From positions 1 through 20,913 of the forward strand of contig JANYFF010000585.1 in the NCBI GenBank assembly GCA_025362825.1: a DNA stretch of 20,913 nt, given 5' to 3'. Made by a program: the position numbers and the translations under genes. The notes below the pieces were generated by a model. That model had not been told where the DNA came from. It ran no database searches and saw only the letters and a program-made list of their open reading frames with translations. Position 1 is the stretch's first letter. Every line of letters starts with the position of its first letter. This DNA is from Polaromonas sp. (lineage in GTDB: Bacteria; Pseudomonadota; Gammaproteobacteria; Burkholderiales; Burkholderiaceae_C). Of the stretch, positions 6,766 through 14,578 are shown piece by piece.

Positions 6766-7392
6766 TCAGGATGCCAGCGGAGCAGCTTCGCCCGACCAGC
6801 CCGGCAGGTGCGCTGCCTCCGGGCTATGACACAAGGTCATGGCTGTCTGCAATGCAGTCACCGCGTCGCGCCGCAATTGAGCGAGCTTGATGCGACGCCG
6901 GAAAAAGTCAGCCCATAGAAATTCTGCAAAAGGCGTGGCGTCTTTCGGAAAACCACCGGCGTGGCGTACCTCGCCGGCCAGGCTGCGGTAGGGGTCATCG
7001 GTCAGTTTGTCCAGGGCCTTGGGCAGTTCAGCCACCGTACGGCGGCGACCCCTGGCATCGTAGGGGTGGACCCACTGGTGGTGGTCCATCACGGTCCAGA
7101 ACTCATCCTTGTCGAGCATGCTCAAGTCCTTGAGCAGCACTACAAAACTATGGCTGACGCCTTCTTCCAGCAGTGCCAGGCCGAGATGGTGGTGGTCGAC
7201 GATGTAGAAGTTCTCGCCCGGTCCACGCACGGCGGGAAACCAGTGACCTTTCAGGAAATCCTGTCGCTGGGCTTTGCCCATGCCGGTCCACAGGCTGCGC
7301 TTGGTCTCAACTTCAGAAAAACCCACCGTGAGCTGTGTAGGACGCAGCTTGTGGAGTTCAGCTTTGAACAGGTGTTGGTGGTGTGTGGCCAT
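6766..7392 (-). CDS. ParB-like (ParBc_2) family protein
   Basis: This encodes 208 residues from the ATG at 7392. A TTG at 7425 is in frame but has no ribosome binding site. Recognisable features are the N-terminal KLRPTQLTVGFSEVETKR, the core NFYIVDHHHLGLALLEEG (about residues 61-79) and DEFWTVMDHHQWVHPYD (96-112). These resemble the group called putative ParB-like nuclease (PF08857). There is no helix-turn-helix or other sign of a chromosome-partitioning ParB, so the name reflects fold similarity only. The DHHHLG motif could bind metal or nucleotide, as in the ParB/Srx superfamily. Its stop abuts the SulP gene and it lies 29 bp after ybeY. Function is unknown. Confidence 0.75.
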   Translation of the reverse strand: MATHHQHLFKAELHKLRPTQLTVGFSEVETKRSLWTGMGKAQRQDFLKGHWFPAVRGPGENFYIVDHHHLGLALLEEGVSHSFVVLLKDLSMLDKDEFWTVMDHHQWVHPYDARGRRRTVAELPKALDKLTDDPYRSLAGEVRHAGGFPKDATPFAEFLWADFFRRRIKLAQLRRDAVTALQTAMTLCHSPEAAHLPGWSGEAAPLAS

Positions 7393-7421
7393 GGTTTGTG
7401 TATATGAAGGACAGGTGTAGC

Positions 7422-7874
7422 TCAATACGGGTTTTTGAAGCCAAGCCCTGCCAGTATGCTGGTTTCCAGGGCCTCCATCTCTTCAGCGTCTTTTTCGCCG
7501 GTTTCGTGGTCGTAGCCCTGCGCGTGCAGCGTGCCGTGCACCAGCAAATGCGCGTAGTGGGCGGCCAGCGTCTTTTTGTTTTCTTTCGCCTCCCTGGCGA
7601 CAACCGGGGCACACAGCACAAGGTCGGCGGTGACGATGGGCAGCTTCGTATAGTCAAAGGTCAGCACGTTGGTGGCGTAGTCCTTCTGCCGGTAGTCGCG
7701 GTTCAGCGTCTGGCCTTCTTCGGCATCAACGATGCGCACCGTGATCTCGGCATCGCGCTCCAGCGCGTGGCGTATGTAGCGCGACACGCTGTGACGTGGC
7801 AGGGCGGCGCGGTGGCGGGCTGCGTCTTTCAAATTGCCGAACTGCAATGACAAAGACAGACTTTTAAGAGCCAT
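7422..7874 (-). CDS. ybeY: Endoribonuclease YbeY (rRNA maturation factor)
   Basis: This encodes 150 residues, the normal length. YbeY is a zinc-dependent single-strand RNase required for 16S rRNA 3'-end maturation and 70S ribosome quality control. The metal site motif H-x3-H-x5-H is intact in HLLVHGTLHAQGYDH, and the family stretch LNRDYRQKDYATNVLTFDY is present. The ATG at 7874 overlaps the end of the upstream phoH gene by 11 bases and has GGAG 5 nt upstream, so translation is coupled. The phoH-ybeY order is conserved in bacteria. In many relatives a CorC/HlyC-type gene comes next; here a ParB-like gene does. Confidence 0.96.
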   Translation of the reverse strand: MALKSLSLSLQFGNLKDAARHRAALPRHSVSRYIRHALERDAEITVRIVDAEEGQTLNRDYRQKDYATNVLTFDYTKLPIVTADLVLCAPVVAREAKENKKTLAAHYAHLLVHGTLHAQGYDHETGEKDAEEMEALETSILAGLGFKNPY

Positions 7875-8949
7875 TTCGACTCCGTGCCTTTGATTTACGG
7901 GCAGGTGTAGCTACCAAATCAATGGCGTCATCAATATCGGCCACATCGCGTTGGTCTTTGTCTGCGCTGCCGGGTGTTCGGTCGTAGGCATCCACAATGC
8001 GTGCGACCAGCGGGTGCCGTACCACGTCGGCGCTGGTCAGCCGGGTGATCGCAATGCCGGCGACGCGGCGAAGCACGCGCTCGGCATCAACCAGCCCGCT
8101 CAGCTGCGTGCGCGGCAAGTCAACCTGGCTGACATCACCCGTCACCACGGCCTTGCTGCCAAAGCCGATGCGCGTCAAAAACATCTTCATCTGTTCGGGC
8201 GTGGTGTTCTGGGCTTCGTCCAGGATGATGAAGGAATGGTTGAGCGTGCGGCCACGCATAAAGGCCAGCGGCGCAATCTCTATCTGCTGGCGCTCAAAGG
8301 CTTTTTGCACGCGTTCAAAGCCCATCAGCTCATGCAGCGCGTCGTACAGCGGGCGCAAATAGGGGTCAACCTTCTGGCTCAGGTCGCCAGGCAAAAAGCC
8401 CAGCCGCTCGCCAGCCTCAACCGCCGGGCGCGTCAGCACAATGCGCTGCACGGCGCTGCGCTCCAGCGCATCGACGGCGCAGGCCACGGCCAGATAAGTC
8501 TTGCCGGTGCCTGCAGGGCCGATACCAAAGGTGATGTCGTGGGTGGCGATGTTTTCCAGGTAGGTGCCCTGGTTGACGGTGCGGGCACGCAGGTCGGCGC
8601 GGCGCGTGGTCAGCGCGGTGCTGCCGTCTGGCGACCGGGTAAGTGCCGTATCGCCGGCCAGCATGAGCTGCACGGTTTCTTCAGGAATGGGCCGCTGCGC
8701 CATCTCGTACAGCGCCTGCAGCACCTCCAGTGCCTGGGTTGCGCGCGCCTTCAGCCCGTCAATCTTGAACTGCTCGAAGCGGTGCGCGATGGTGACATCC
8801 AGCGCGGCCTCAATGGTGCGTATGTGGCAATCCATCGGGCCGCACAAATGGCCCATGCGCGTGTTGTTGGGCGGCGTGAAGGTGTAACGGAGGATCAAAA
8901 GGGTGCTTTCCTTGGGGGTGGCAGGGCAGATGTGTGATTGTCCCTCCAT
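7864..8949 (-). CDS. ybeZ: PhoH-like ATPase (YbeZ)
   Basis: This encodes 361 residues from the ATG at 8949. PhoH/YbeZ is a cytoplasmic P-loop ATPase, thought to help YbeY in rRNA processing. An N-terminal nucleic-acid-binding-like region (about 20-85) includes the family opening ILRYTFTPPNNTR. Walker A is GPAGTGKT (144-151) and Walker B is FIILDEAQN. Downstream are the conserved TRPAVEAGERLGFLPGDL and VVTGDVSQVDLP. The start is uncertain. No Shine-Dalgarno precedes the ATG at 8949, whereas a TTG at 8898 (protein beginning LILRYTF, like homologues) has AAGGA 10 nt upstream and would leave an 84-bp divergent promoter region before ruvA. The frame stays open much further upstream, but there it is antisense to ruvA and ruvB. 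Confidence 0.93.
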   Translation of the reverse strand: MEGQSHICPATPKESTLLILRYTFTPPNNTRMGHLCGPMDCHIRTIEAALDVTIAHRFEQFKIDGLKARATQALEVLQALYEMAQRPIPEETVQLMLAGDTALTRSPDGSTALTTRRADLRARTVNQGTYLENIATHDITFGIGPAGTGKTYLAVACAVDALERSAVQRIVLTRPAVEAGERLGFLPGDLSQKVDPYLRPLYDALHELMGFERVQKAFERQQIEIAPLAFMRGRTLNHSFIILDEAQNTTPEQMKMFLTRIGFGSKAVVTGDVSQVDLPRTQLSGLVDAERVLRRVAGIAITRLTSADVVRHPLVARIVDAYDRTPGSADKDQRDVADIDDAIDLVATPARKSKARSRNGS

Positions 8950-8982
8950 ATTCAAGGCAGGAGGCACTGATAACATTGGCGA

Positions 8983-9555
8983 ATGATTGGACGCATCTCC
9001 GGCCTGCTGGCTGAAAAGAACCCCCCCGAAATCCTGGTGGACTGCAACGGCGTCGGCTATGACGTGCTGGTGCCCATGAGCACCTTTTACAACCTGCCCG
9101 GCCTGGGTGAAAAAGTCAGCCTGCTGACGCATTTTGTGGTGCGTGAAGACGCGCAGATCCTCTACGGTTTTGCACATTCCGCCGAGCGCGCAGCCTTTCG
9201 CCAGCTCATCAAGATATCCGGCGTCGGCCCGCGCACGGCACTCAGCGTGCTGAGCGGCATGAGCGTTGAAGAACTCTCGCAGGCCGTCACCCAGCAGGAG
9301 GCCGGCCGCATCATCAAGGTGCCCGGCATAGGCAAAAAGACCGCAGAGCGCCTGCTGCTTGAACTCAAGGGCAAGCTTGGCGCCGACATTGGCGTGCATG
9401 TCAGCCTCAGCAGCGACAGCCAGTCCGACATCCTGCAGGCGCTGGTGGCACTGGGCTACAGCGACCGCGACGCTGCGCTGGCGCTCAAGGCGCTGCCTAA
9501 AGATATTGGTGTTAGTGATGGCATCAAGCTGGCGTTGAAGGCGCTGGCGAAATAA
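8983..9555 (+). CDS. ruvA: Holliday junction branch migration protein RuvA
   Basis: This encodes 190 residues, the usual length. RuvA tetramers grip the four-way junction and load RuvB hexamers. Domain I is an OB fold (MIGRISGLLAEKNPPEILVDCNGVGYDVLVPMSTF). Domain II carries two helix-hairpin-helix motifs, LIKISGVGPRTALSVLSG (about 71-88) and IIKVPGIGKKTAERLLLEL (about 108-126). Domain III (about 145-190; LQALVALGYSDRDAALALKAL) binds RuvB. ruvB follows after 9 bp. The gene is divergent from phoH. ruvC is not adjacent, although it commonly is elsewhere. Confidence 0.97.
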   Translation: MIGRISGLLAEKNPPEILVDCNGVGYDVLVPMSTFYNLPGLGEKVSLLTHFVVREDAQILYGFAHSAERAAFRQLIKISGVGPRTALSVLSGMSVEELSQAVTQQEAGRIIKVPGIGKKTAERLLLELKGKLGADIGVHVSLSSDSQSDILQALVALGYSDRDAALALKALPKDIGVSDGIKLALKALAK

Positions 9556-9564
9556 ATCTGACTC

Positions 9565-10635
9565 ATGACCATACACACCGACGACTTCAACATGGCCGAG
9601 CTGCCGCCGTCTCGGCGCGTGATGTCGGCTGCGCCCGACTCGCCGCGCGAGGAGGCGATCGAGCGTGCACTGCGGCCCAAGCTGTTTGACCAGTACGTCG
9701 GCCAGACCAAAATACGCGAGCAGCTTGAGATTTTTATAGGTGCTGCCAAAAAGCGCAGCGAGGCACTCGACCACGTGCTGCTGTTTGGCCCACCCGGCCT
9801 CGGCAAAACCACGTTGAGCCACATCATTGCGCATGAACTGGGCGTCAACATGCGTCAGACGTCCGGGCCGGTGCTTGAAAAGCCCAAGGATCTGGCGGCG
9901 CTGCTGACCAACCTTGAAAAAAATGACGTCCTTTTCATTGATGAAATTCACCGCCTGAGCCCCGTCGTTGAAGAAATCCTCTACCCCGCGCTGGAGGACT
10001 ACCAGATCGACATCATGATTGGTGAAGGCCCGGCGGCGCGCAGCATCAAGCTTGATTTGCAACCCTTCACGCTGGTGGGCGCCACTACGCGCGCGGGCAT
10101 GCTGACCAACCCGCTGCGTGACCGTTTCGGGATCGTGGCGCGGCTGGAGTTTTATACCGCCGAAGAACTCGCGCGCATCGTCAGGCGCAGTGCCGGGTTG
10201 CTGAATGCGCCCATGGACGATGACGGCGGCATTGAAATCGCCCGTCGTTCACGCGGCACGCCGCGCATCGCCAACCGGCTGTTGCGCCGCGTGCGCGACT
10301 ATGCCGATGTCAAGGGTACGGGTCATATTTCGCTGGATATTGCCAACAAGGCGCTCGCCATGCTGGACGTGGACCCGCAGGGTTTTGATGTGATGGACCG
10401 CAAGCTGCTGGAGTGCGTGATTCACCGCTTTGACGGCGGCCCGGTGGGTCTGGATAACATCGCGGCCAGCATAGGCGAGGAGCGCGACACCATTGAAGAC
10501 GTGATCGAGCCCTACCTCATTCAGCAGGGCTACCTGCAGCGCACACCACGCGGGCGCATCGCCACGCTGGCGGCCTACCGGCACCTCGGTGTGGCGCCGA
10601 CCAAGCAAAGTCAGGACTTCTTCGGCGCCGACTAA
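9565..10635 (+). CDS. ruvB: Holliday junction helicase motor RuvB
   Basis: This encodes 356 residues. RuvB is the AAA+ ATPase that pumps DNA through the RuvAB complex. Visible are Walker A GPPGLGKT (75-82), Walker B LFIDEIH (123-129), sensor 1 GATTRAGML, the PLRDRFG stretch with the arginine finger region, and the C-terminal winged helix (RKLLECVIHRFDGGPVGLDNIAASIGEERDTIEDVIEPYLIQQGYLQRTPRGR). The N-terminal 20 residues before SAAPDSPREEAIERALRPK are variable in the family, so a later start such as M10 or M20 is possible. It is co-transcribed with ruvA. Confidence 0.97.
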   Translation: MTIHTDDFNMAELPPSRRVMSAAPDSPREEAIERALRPKLFDQYVGQTKIREQLEIFIGAAKKRSEALDHVLLFGPPGLGKTTLSHIIAHELGVNMRQTSGPVLEKPKDLAALLTNLEKNDVLFIDEIHRLSPVVEEILYPALEDYQIDIMIGEGPAARSIKLDLQPFTLVGATTRAGMLTNPLRDRFGIVARLEFYTAEELARIVRRSAGLLNAPMDDDGGIEIARRSRGTPRIANRLLRRVRDYADVKGTGHISLDIANKALAMLDVDPQGFDVMDRKLLECVIHRFDGGPVGLDNIAASIGEERDTIEDVIEPYLIQQGYLQRTPRGRIATLAAYRHLGVAPTKQSQDFFGAD

Positions 10636-10660
10636 ACAAACGACAAGGGAGGGCGGCAGG

Positions 10661-12331
10661 ATGCAGTCCAACGAAGGCTATTCAAGGGCGTTCAGGGCCT
10701 CGTGGCGCAGCGGCACCGGCATCGCGGTGATCGGTCTCTGCGTGATTGCCGTCGCGTGTCTGCTCTTTGCTGCCCGTGATGCTCGGCCAGGCACATCATG
10801 GACGCTGGTGATTGGAGGGCTGCTCCAGTTGTGGCTCGCATGGTTTGTCGGCCGACCCCTGCTGGGCTCCAGACCGGTCTTGAGCGTGGACGCTGGCGGC
10901 ATTGCGTTTTCAGGTGTGAAGAGCGGTACGCTGAGCTGGCGCGACGTGATGGATGTCCGGGGTGAATCCGTGCAGGGCTATTGGCATCTGGTGGTCAGCC
11001 TGTTGCCCGCGCCCGGCGCTGCCGCCGGCAAGTCGTGGTCGCTCAGTCCCATTAATGAACAGCGCATTCCCCTTGCCGTCCTCAAGAAGCCGGATCAGCT
11101 TGCCGCCGTTGAAGCCGTCAACACCGCATTTGCCCTGTATGGTGGTGACAGCGCTGCTCGCGCCGTTGAAGCACGTCAGGAAGTGTTGAAGGCAGCGGCC
11201 GGAGTCGAGGCCCGGGTGACGCGCATGACGCCGATGACCTGGGGGCTTTATCTGGTGCTGGCGCTGAATGTCGGTGTGTGGCTGGCGAATGTCGCCTCGG
11301 GCATGAATGCGCTCAAACCGCTGCCTGCAGAGCTGCTGGCCTGGGGTGCGAACTCTGCATCGTCGGTGATGGAGGACCATGAATACTGGCGGCTGCTAAC
11401 GGCGACCTTTCTGCACGGCGGGCTGATGCATCTGGCGCTGAACATGCTGGGCCTGTGGTCGGGCGGCAGGGAGCTGAACCGCCTGTATGGCAACGCGCAG
11501 TTTTTGCTCATTTACTTTGGCAGCGCGCTGGCCGGGAGTGCCTTGAGCCTGCATTTTTCTGCACAGCAGGCGGTGTCGGTCGGCGCTTCGGGGGCTGTGT
11601 TTGGAGTTCTCGGTGCGCTGTTTGTAGCGCTGTACCGCCATCGGGGACATCTCGCGGGCCTCTACGCGAAGAATGCGCTGACCGGTCAGGGCGTGTTCCT
11701 GGTCTATGCGCTGGTTCAGGGTTTTGCCAAGGACGGCATCGACAACGCGGCGCACGTTGGCGGGTTGGTGGCCGGCTGTCTGCTGGCCTGGATCTTGGTT
11801 GACAAAATCAACGACGAAGCCAGCGCCGCAAAGCGGCAGGGTGCGGCGGTTACTGGGGTGGCCATCTGTACGGCGGCTGTCATGGCGCTTGTCGTGTCAA
11901 CGCCAGTGCCGACCATCCATCACCGGCAAATATTTCGGTTTCAGGCCGAGTTCAATCGCCTCCTGCCCCAACTGCAGGCCTCTGAAAAGGATTTTCAGGC
12001 GGACCTGAAATCGGTGCGTGAGGGGACGATGACCGCGGAACAGTTCAACGAGGCCATCGAAAAGAGGCACCTGCCCGCCCGGCAAAAAATACAGGTAGCA
12101 CTTGCACCCTTCAACATCCCGGACAACGACACGGCGGGTGCGAACATGCGCGATGTCAAATACGCCAATGGCCTGATGGTGCATATGCTGCAATTGCAGG
12201 TTGACAGCACGCATGCGCCGGTTGATGAGGCTGCGTCCTATCAAGCCAGGATCAAGATAGTCGGGACAGAACTGAAAGAGGTCACGACCCGTATCAACGA
12301 GCGCGTCAAGGCCGGCAACAGGAAGCCCTGA
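10661..12331 (+). CDS. Rhomboid intramembrane serine protease with extra domains
   Basis: This encodes 556 residues from the ATG at 10661, which follows a purine-rich AAGGGAGGG. Two N-terminal membrane helices (about 19-38 and 46-64) precede a PH-like soluble region of about 100 residues (RPVLSVDAGGIAFSGVKSGTLSWRDV...). The rhomboid core follows at about 195-400, with HGGLMHLALNMLGLWSGG, the catalytic serine S310 in GASGAVFG and the catalytic histidine H365 in DNAAHVGGLVAG. After a last helix (about 410-425) comes a 130-residue charged, helical C-terminal region of unknown role. Rhomboids cut transmembrane helices within the inner membrane. Typical bacterial rhomboids are about 200-300 residues, so this one is clearly enlarged. 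Substrates are unknown. It lies 25 bp after ruvB, perhaps by readthrough. Confidence 0.9.
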   Translation: MQSNEGYSRAFRASWRSGTGIAVIGLCVIAVACLLFAARDARPGTSWTLVIGGLLQLWLAWFVGRPLLGSRPVLSVDAGGIAFSGVKSGTLSWRDVMDVRGESVQGYWHLVVSLLPAPGAAAGKSWSLSPINEQRIPLAVLKKPDQLAAVEAVNTAFALYGGDSAARAVEARQEVLKAAAGVEARVTRMTPMTWGLYLVLALNVGVWLANVASGMNALKPLPAELLAWGANSASSVMEDHEYWRLLTATFLHGGLMHLALNMLGLWSGGRELNRLYGNAQFLLIYFGSALAGSALSLHFSAQQAVSVGASGAVFGVLGALFVALYRHRGHLAGLYAKNALTGQGVFLVYALVQGFAKDGIDNAAHVGGLVAGCLLAWILVDKINDEASAAKRQGAAVTGVAICTAAVMALVVSTPVPTIHHRQIFRFQAEFNRLLPQLQASEKDFQADLKSVREGTMTAEQFNEAIEKRHLPARQKIQVALAPFNIPDNDTAGANMRDVKYANGLMVHMLQLQVDSTHAPVDEAASYQARIKIVGTELKEVTTRINERVKAGNRKP

Positions 12332-12343
12332 TCTGGCGCCGAC

Positions 12344-13165
12344 TCAAGCCGGCGGCCGGGCATGGCGCTCCATCAAAATCTGTGCGGTGTAGTAGGTGCT
12401 CAACACGAGGGTCTGCGCCATTGGCAGGGCGATGGCGAAGCGGTTGGTGGCCAGCAAAGTGTCGCTGAGCATAAAAAAGCAGGCCCCCATGGCGACCCAG
12501 AGTGAGGCCTTATCACGCAGGACTGTTACCCGGCCGAGGGCCTGAGCGACCATCAGCGCAATCACCACCATGTAGGCGCCCAACGGGCCGCGCAGCGCCG
12601 GCGGCAGGCTTGCCCACAAGGCAGCGTAGACAAGCACACCCACCGCCAGCGTCGCCATCAGCGCAGGCCGGCTGGGGAACCAGCCCACACCTTGTCTGAA
12701 CAGTACGATGTAAAACAGGTGGGCCACCATAAAGGACACCAGCCCGGCCATAAAGTGGCCTGGAAACATCAAAAACACGTCGCCTGCCAGCGAACAGGCC
12801 AGTGCAGCCAGTAAAAAGGTAAAGAAATTGCCTCTAGCCCCGGTAAAGCGGGCACTCTTTGCTACAAATAACATAGCAATCAAGATCGTCAGAGGTTTGA
12901 ATACATGGCGTAGCTCAACCAAGCCTGCTGCGCTGGTGGCGATTGCCAGCGCGGCGGCTTCGACCATCAGCGCCTCCAGCATGCCGATGCGCCCTTGCAT
13001 CAGTGCATCTGTGGCCCACATGGCCGCTGTTAGCGTGCCCACCCACAGCGCTGATTGCGCCAGCGGCAGGTCGTCGGCAAACCATAGGAAAATCGCAGCA
13101 CCTCCCAGCAGGGCCAGAAACTGCAGCCCGGCAAAACACATCACCGCAGGTGCAGCGGGTGGCAT
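12344..13165 (-). CDS. YhhN-family integral membrane protein (lysoplasmalogenase-like)
   Basis: This encodes 273 residues from the ATG at 13165, chosen because GGAGAAG stands 9 nt upstream; a GTG at 13186 would add seven. Eight or more hydrophobic helices span the protein. The YhhN/TMEM86 signatures are present: SLAGDVFLMFP...FMAGLVSFMVAHLFYIVLF, PLGAYMVVIALMVAQAL and GACFFMLSDTLLATNRF, with the conserved Asp residues of the family. Animal members hydrolyse the vinyl-ether bond of lysoplasmalogens; the substrate in aerobic bacteria is unclear. An N-terminal section of about 80 residues with two to three helices precedes the core. The gene converges with the rhomboid gene (12-bp gap) and is divergent from the barrel/CHAT pair. 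Confidence 0.85.
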   Translation of the reverse strand: MPPAAPAVMCFAGLQFLALLGGAAIFLWFADDLPLAQSALWVGTLTAAMWATDALMQGRIGMLEALMVEAAALAIATSAAGLVELRHVFKPLTILIAMLFVAKSARFTGARGNFFTFLLAALACSLAGDVFLMFPGHFMAGLVSFMVAHLFYIVLFRQGVGWFPSRPALMATLAVGVLVYAALWASLPPALRGPLGAYMVVIALMVAQALGRVTVLRDKASLWVAMGACFFMLSDTLLATNRFAIALPMAQTLVLSTYYTAQILMERHARPPA

Positions 13166-13200
13166 TTTTTGTTGCTTCTCCGACACACTCGTTTAGGCTG

Positions 13201-13228
13201 TTGACAAACTGTTCCCAGTTTGTAAAGT
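13201..13228 (+). promoter_or_regulatory. Sigma-70-type promoter of the barrel/CHAT unit
   Basis: A consensus -35, TTGACA (13201-13206), is followed after 16 bp by TAAAGT (13223-13228), a 4/6 -10 box. It lies about 60-90 bp before the barrel gene ATG, a plausible leader length. The spacer is occupied by a perfect inverted repeat (separate entry), so regulation is likely. Confidence 0.6.
13204..13223. promoter_or_regulatory. Perfect 8-bp inverted repeat in promoter spacer (candidate operator)
   Basis: ACAAACTG (13204-13211) and CAGTTTGT (13216-13223) are exact reverse complements separated by TTCC. The repeat overlaps the end of the -35 box and the first base of the -10 box. A protein bound here would block RNA polymerase, so repression is the simplest reading. 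A related TTTGT-G-ACAAA repeat lies at 13244-13254 in the leader. The same region probably also holds the promoter of the divergent YhhN gene. Confidence 0.55.
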
Positions 13229-13291
13229 AATGTAAGTTATGTGTTTGTGACAAAACAGGTAACCCGGAAGCAACATTTTTTTGGAGTCGTC

Positions 13292-14578
13292 ATGCCAGCA
13301 TCCCTAGCCCGTCGCTCGCCAAGGTTTGCCGCCTTACCTTTGGCCTTGATTCTTTGTGGCGTTTCACACGCGCAAAATTTTCCTACCGGAAAGGCGTTTG
13401 ATCTCACCGTCGGTGTGAACTCGGGTTACCAGCCCAGTACCGACATGATTGTCGGCGGCACGCAGTCCCCCACGGTGGGTTACACCACGGTCTCCGAGCT
13501 GTTTGACAACGCCAACACGGCCGGCTTTTCGAGAATCAACAACTCCTACAACAACAATTCGGCCTCGGTCATCCGCATGGGCTACAGGGGGCTGCCACTC
13601 ACCGTCACCACCAATACTGGTTCCCCTGCCGTGACGTTCACGGTCCCTGTGCTCAACCAGACCAAGGTGTTCAACTCAAAACCGACCCGCGATGAAAACG
13701 TGGCCGACCTCCGGCAATACCTCAAAAGCAGCGGCGGCGACGTCTTGAATCAGATCAATCAGCAGCTTGCCAAGTCTTCTCCGATCGACCCGGTTGCGGG
13801 TAACCCCAACTCGCTTCAATCGCAGATGGTCGCCGGGGATTTTGACCGCAACTTCACGCAATTCGCGACAAACATCAGGGAATCGGGTGGGCAGAGCACC
13901 AATCTGATCGGAATCGGTGCAAGTTTCGGCAGCTTCCAGCAAGGCGGCCTGACAAACCAATCTCTGACGCTGCCGTTTTCATACACCATCCGGTCCGACC
14001 TCGACCCGCGCCGTCAACTCACGATTTACGCCCCTGTGTCTGTCAGCACAGTGGCTGGTGCACGCAGCTATGCAGCCAACCTCGGGGTCTCCTACCGCGT
14101 GCCCATGAACGACGAATGGGCCCTGACTCCTGGCTTTGGTTACGGCATTTCAGGCAGCGCCGACCTGGGCTCGGCGGCCTCGATGCTGGCGGCCTCCGTC
14201 ACAAGCCAGTACACTTTGCGCCGGGATGGTTACGACCTCGCATTTGGTAACACCGTGGGCATGTACCAGTCCCGCAAGTTGAGCCTGAGCGGCTATTCGT
14301 TTGACCCCGGGATCAAGAACACCGTTTTTCGGAATGGGGTGCTGCTGTCGATGCCGACGATGGCGTTTGGCCAGAAAATGTCCTACGAGGTGTCGTTCAT
14401 CAACACGCTGTACACCGGCACGGCTCTGTACTCGAAACAATACAACGAGATCGGCGTAACCCTGGGAACCAACAAGAGCGCCAACAGCGCACGCGGCTAC
14501 CTGCGGACCGGGGCGAGCTACCTGCAGGGGCAAAATGGGATAAAAGGTTTCAGGCTAAACATCGGGTACTGGTTCTAA
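13292..14578 (+). CDS. Outer-membrane beta-barrel-like protein
   Basis: This encodes 428 residues from the ATG at 13292, which has GGAG 6 nt upstream. The signal peptide covers residues 1-27 (basic ...ARRSPRF, hydrophobic ALPLALILCG, cleavage SHA-QN). The mature protein is rich in Ser, Asn, Thr, Gly and Tyr. Its C-terminal half shows alternating amphipathic strands (QLTIYAPVSVSTV, SYAANLGVSYRVPM, WALTPGFGYGISGS, FRLNIGYWF) and ends in Phe, the usual signal for BAM-dependent insertion. A helical insert near residues 130-185 (ENVADLRQYLKSSGGDVLNQINQQL) may be a plug or periplasmic part. I cannot name the family. The next gene, an exported CHAT protein, starts 25 bp after the stop, so the two are probably one operon and may act together at the cell envelope. 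Confidence 0.75.
   Translation: MPASLARRSPRFAALPLALILCGVSHAQNFPTGKAFDLTVGVNSGYQPSTDMIVGGTQSPTVGYTTVSELFDNANTAGFSRINNSYNNNSASVIRMGYRGLPLTVTTNTGSPAVTFTVPVLNQTKVFNSKPTRDENVADLRQYLKSSGGDVLNQINQQLAKSSPIDPVAGNPNSLQSQMVAGDFDRNFTQFATNIRESGGQSTNLIGIGASFGSFQQGGLTNQSLTLPFSYTIRSDLDPRRQLTIYAPVSVSTVAGARSYAANLGVSYRVPMNDEWALTPGFGYGISGSADLGSAASMLAASVTSQYTLRRDGYDLAFGNTVGMYQSRKLSLSGYSFDPGIKNTVFRNGVLLSMPTMAFGQKMSYEVSFINTLYTGTALYSKQYNEIGVTLGTNKSANSARGYLRTGASYLQGQNGIKGFRLNIGYWF

Noticed and set aside
7411..7912. AGCTACACCTG present at the end of ybeY (7412-7422) and near the end of phoH (7902-7912), similar to AGCTACAGGTG after dtd
   Set aside because: An 11-base match in 21 kb of biased sequence can occur by chance, and the phoH copy is within coding sequence. 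There is no extended similarity around the copies.
8950..10062. Long open frame extending phoH upstream, antisense to ruvA and ruvB
   Set aside because: The upstream part has no family sequence and lies opposite two certain genes. It is open only because of the high-GC codon bias of ruvA/ruvB.
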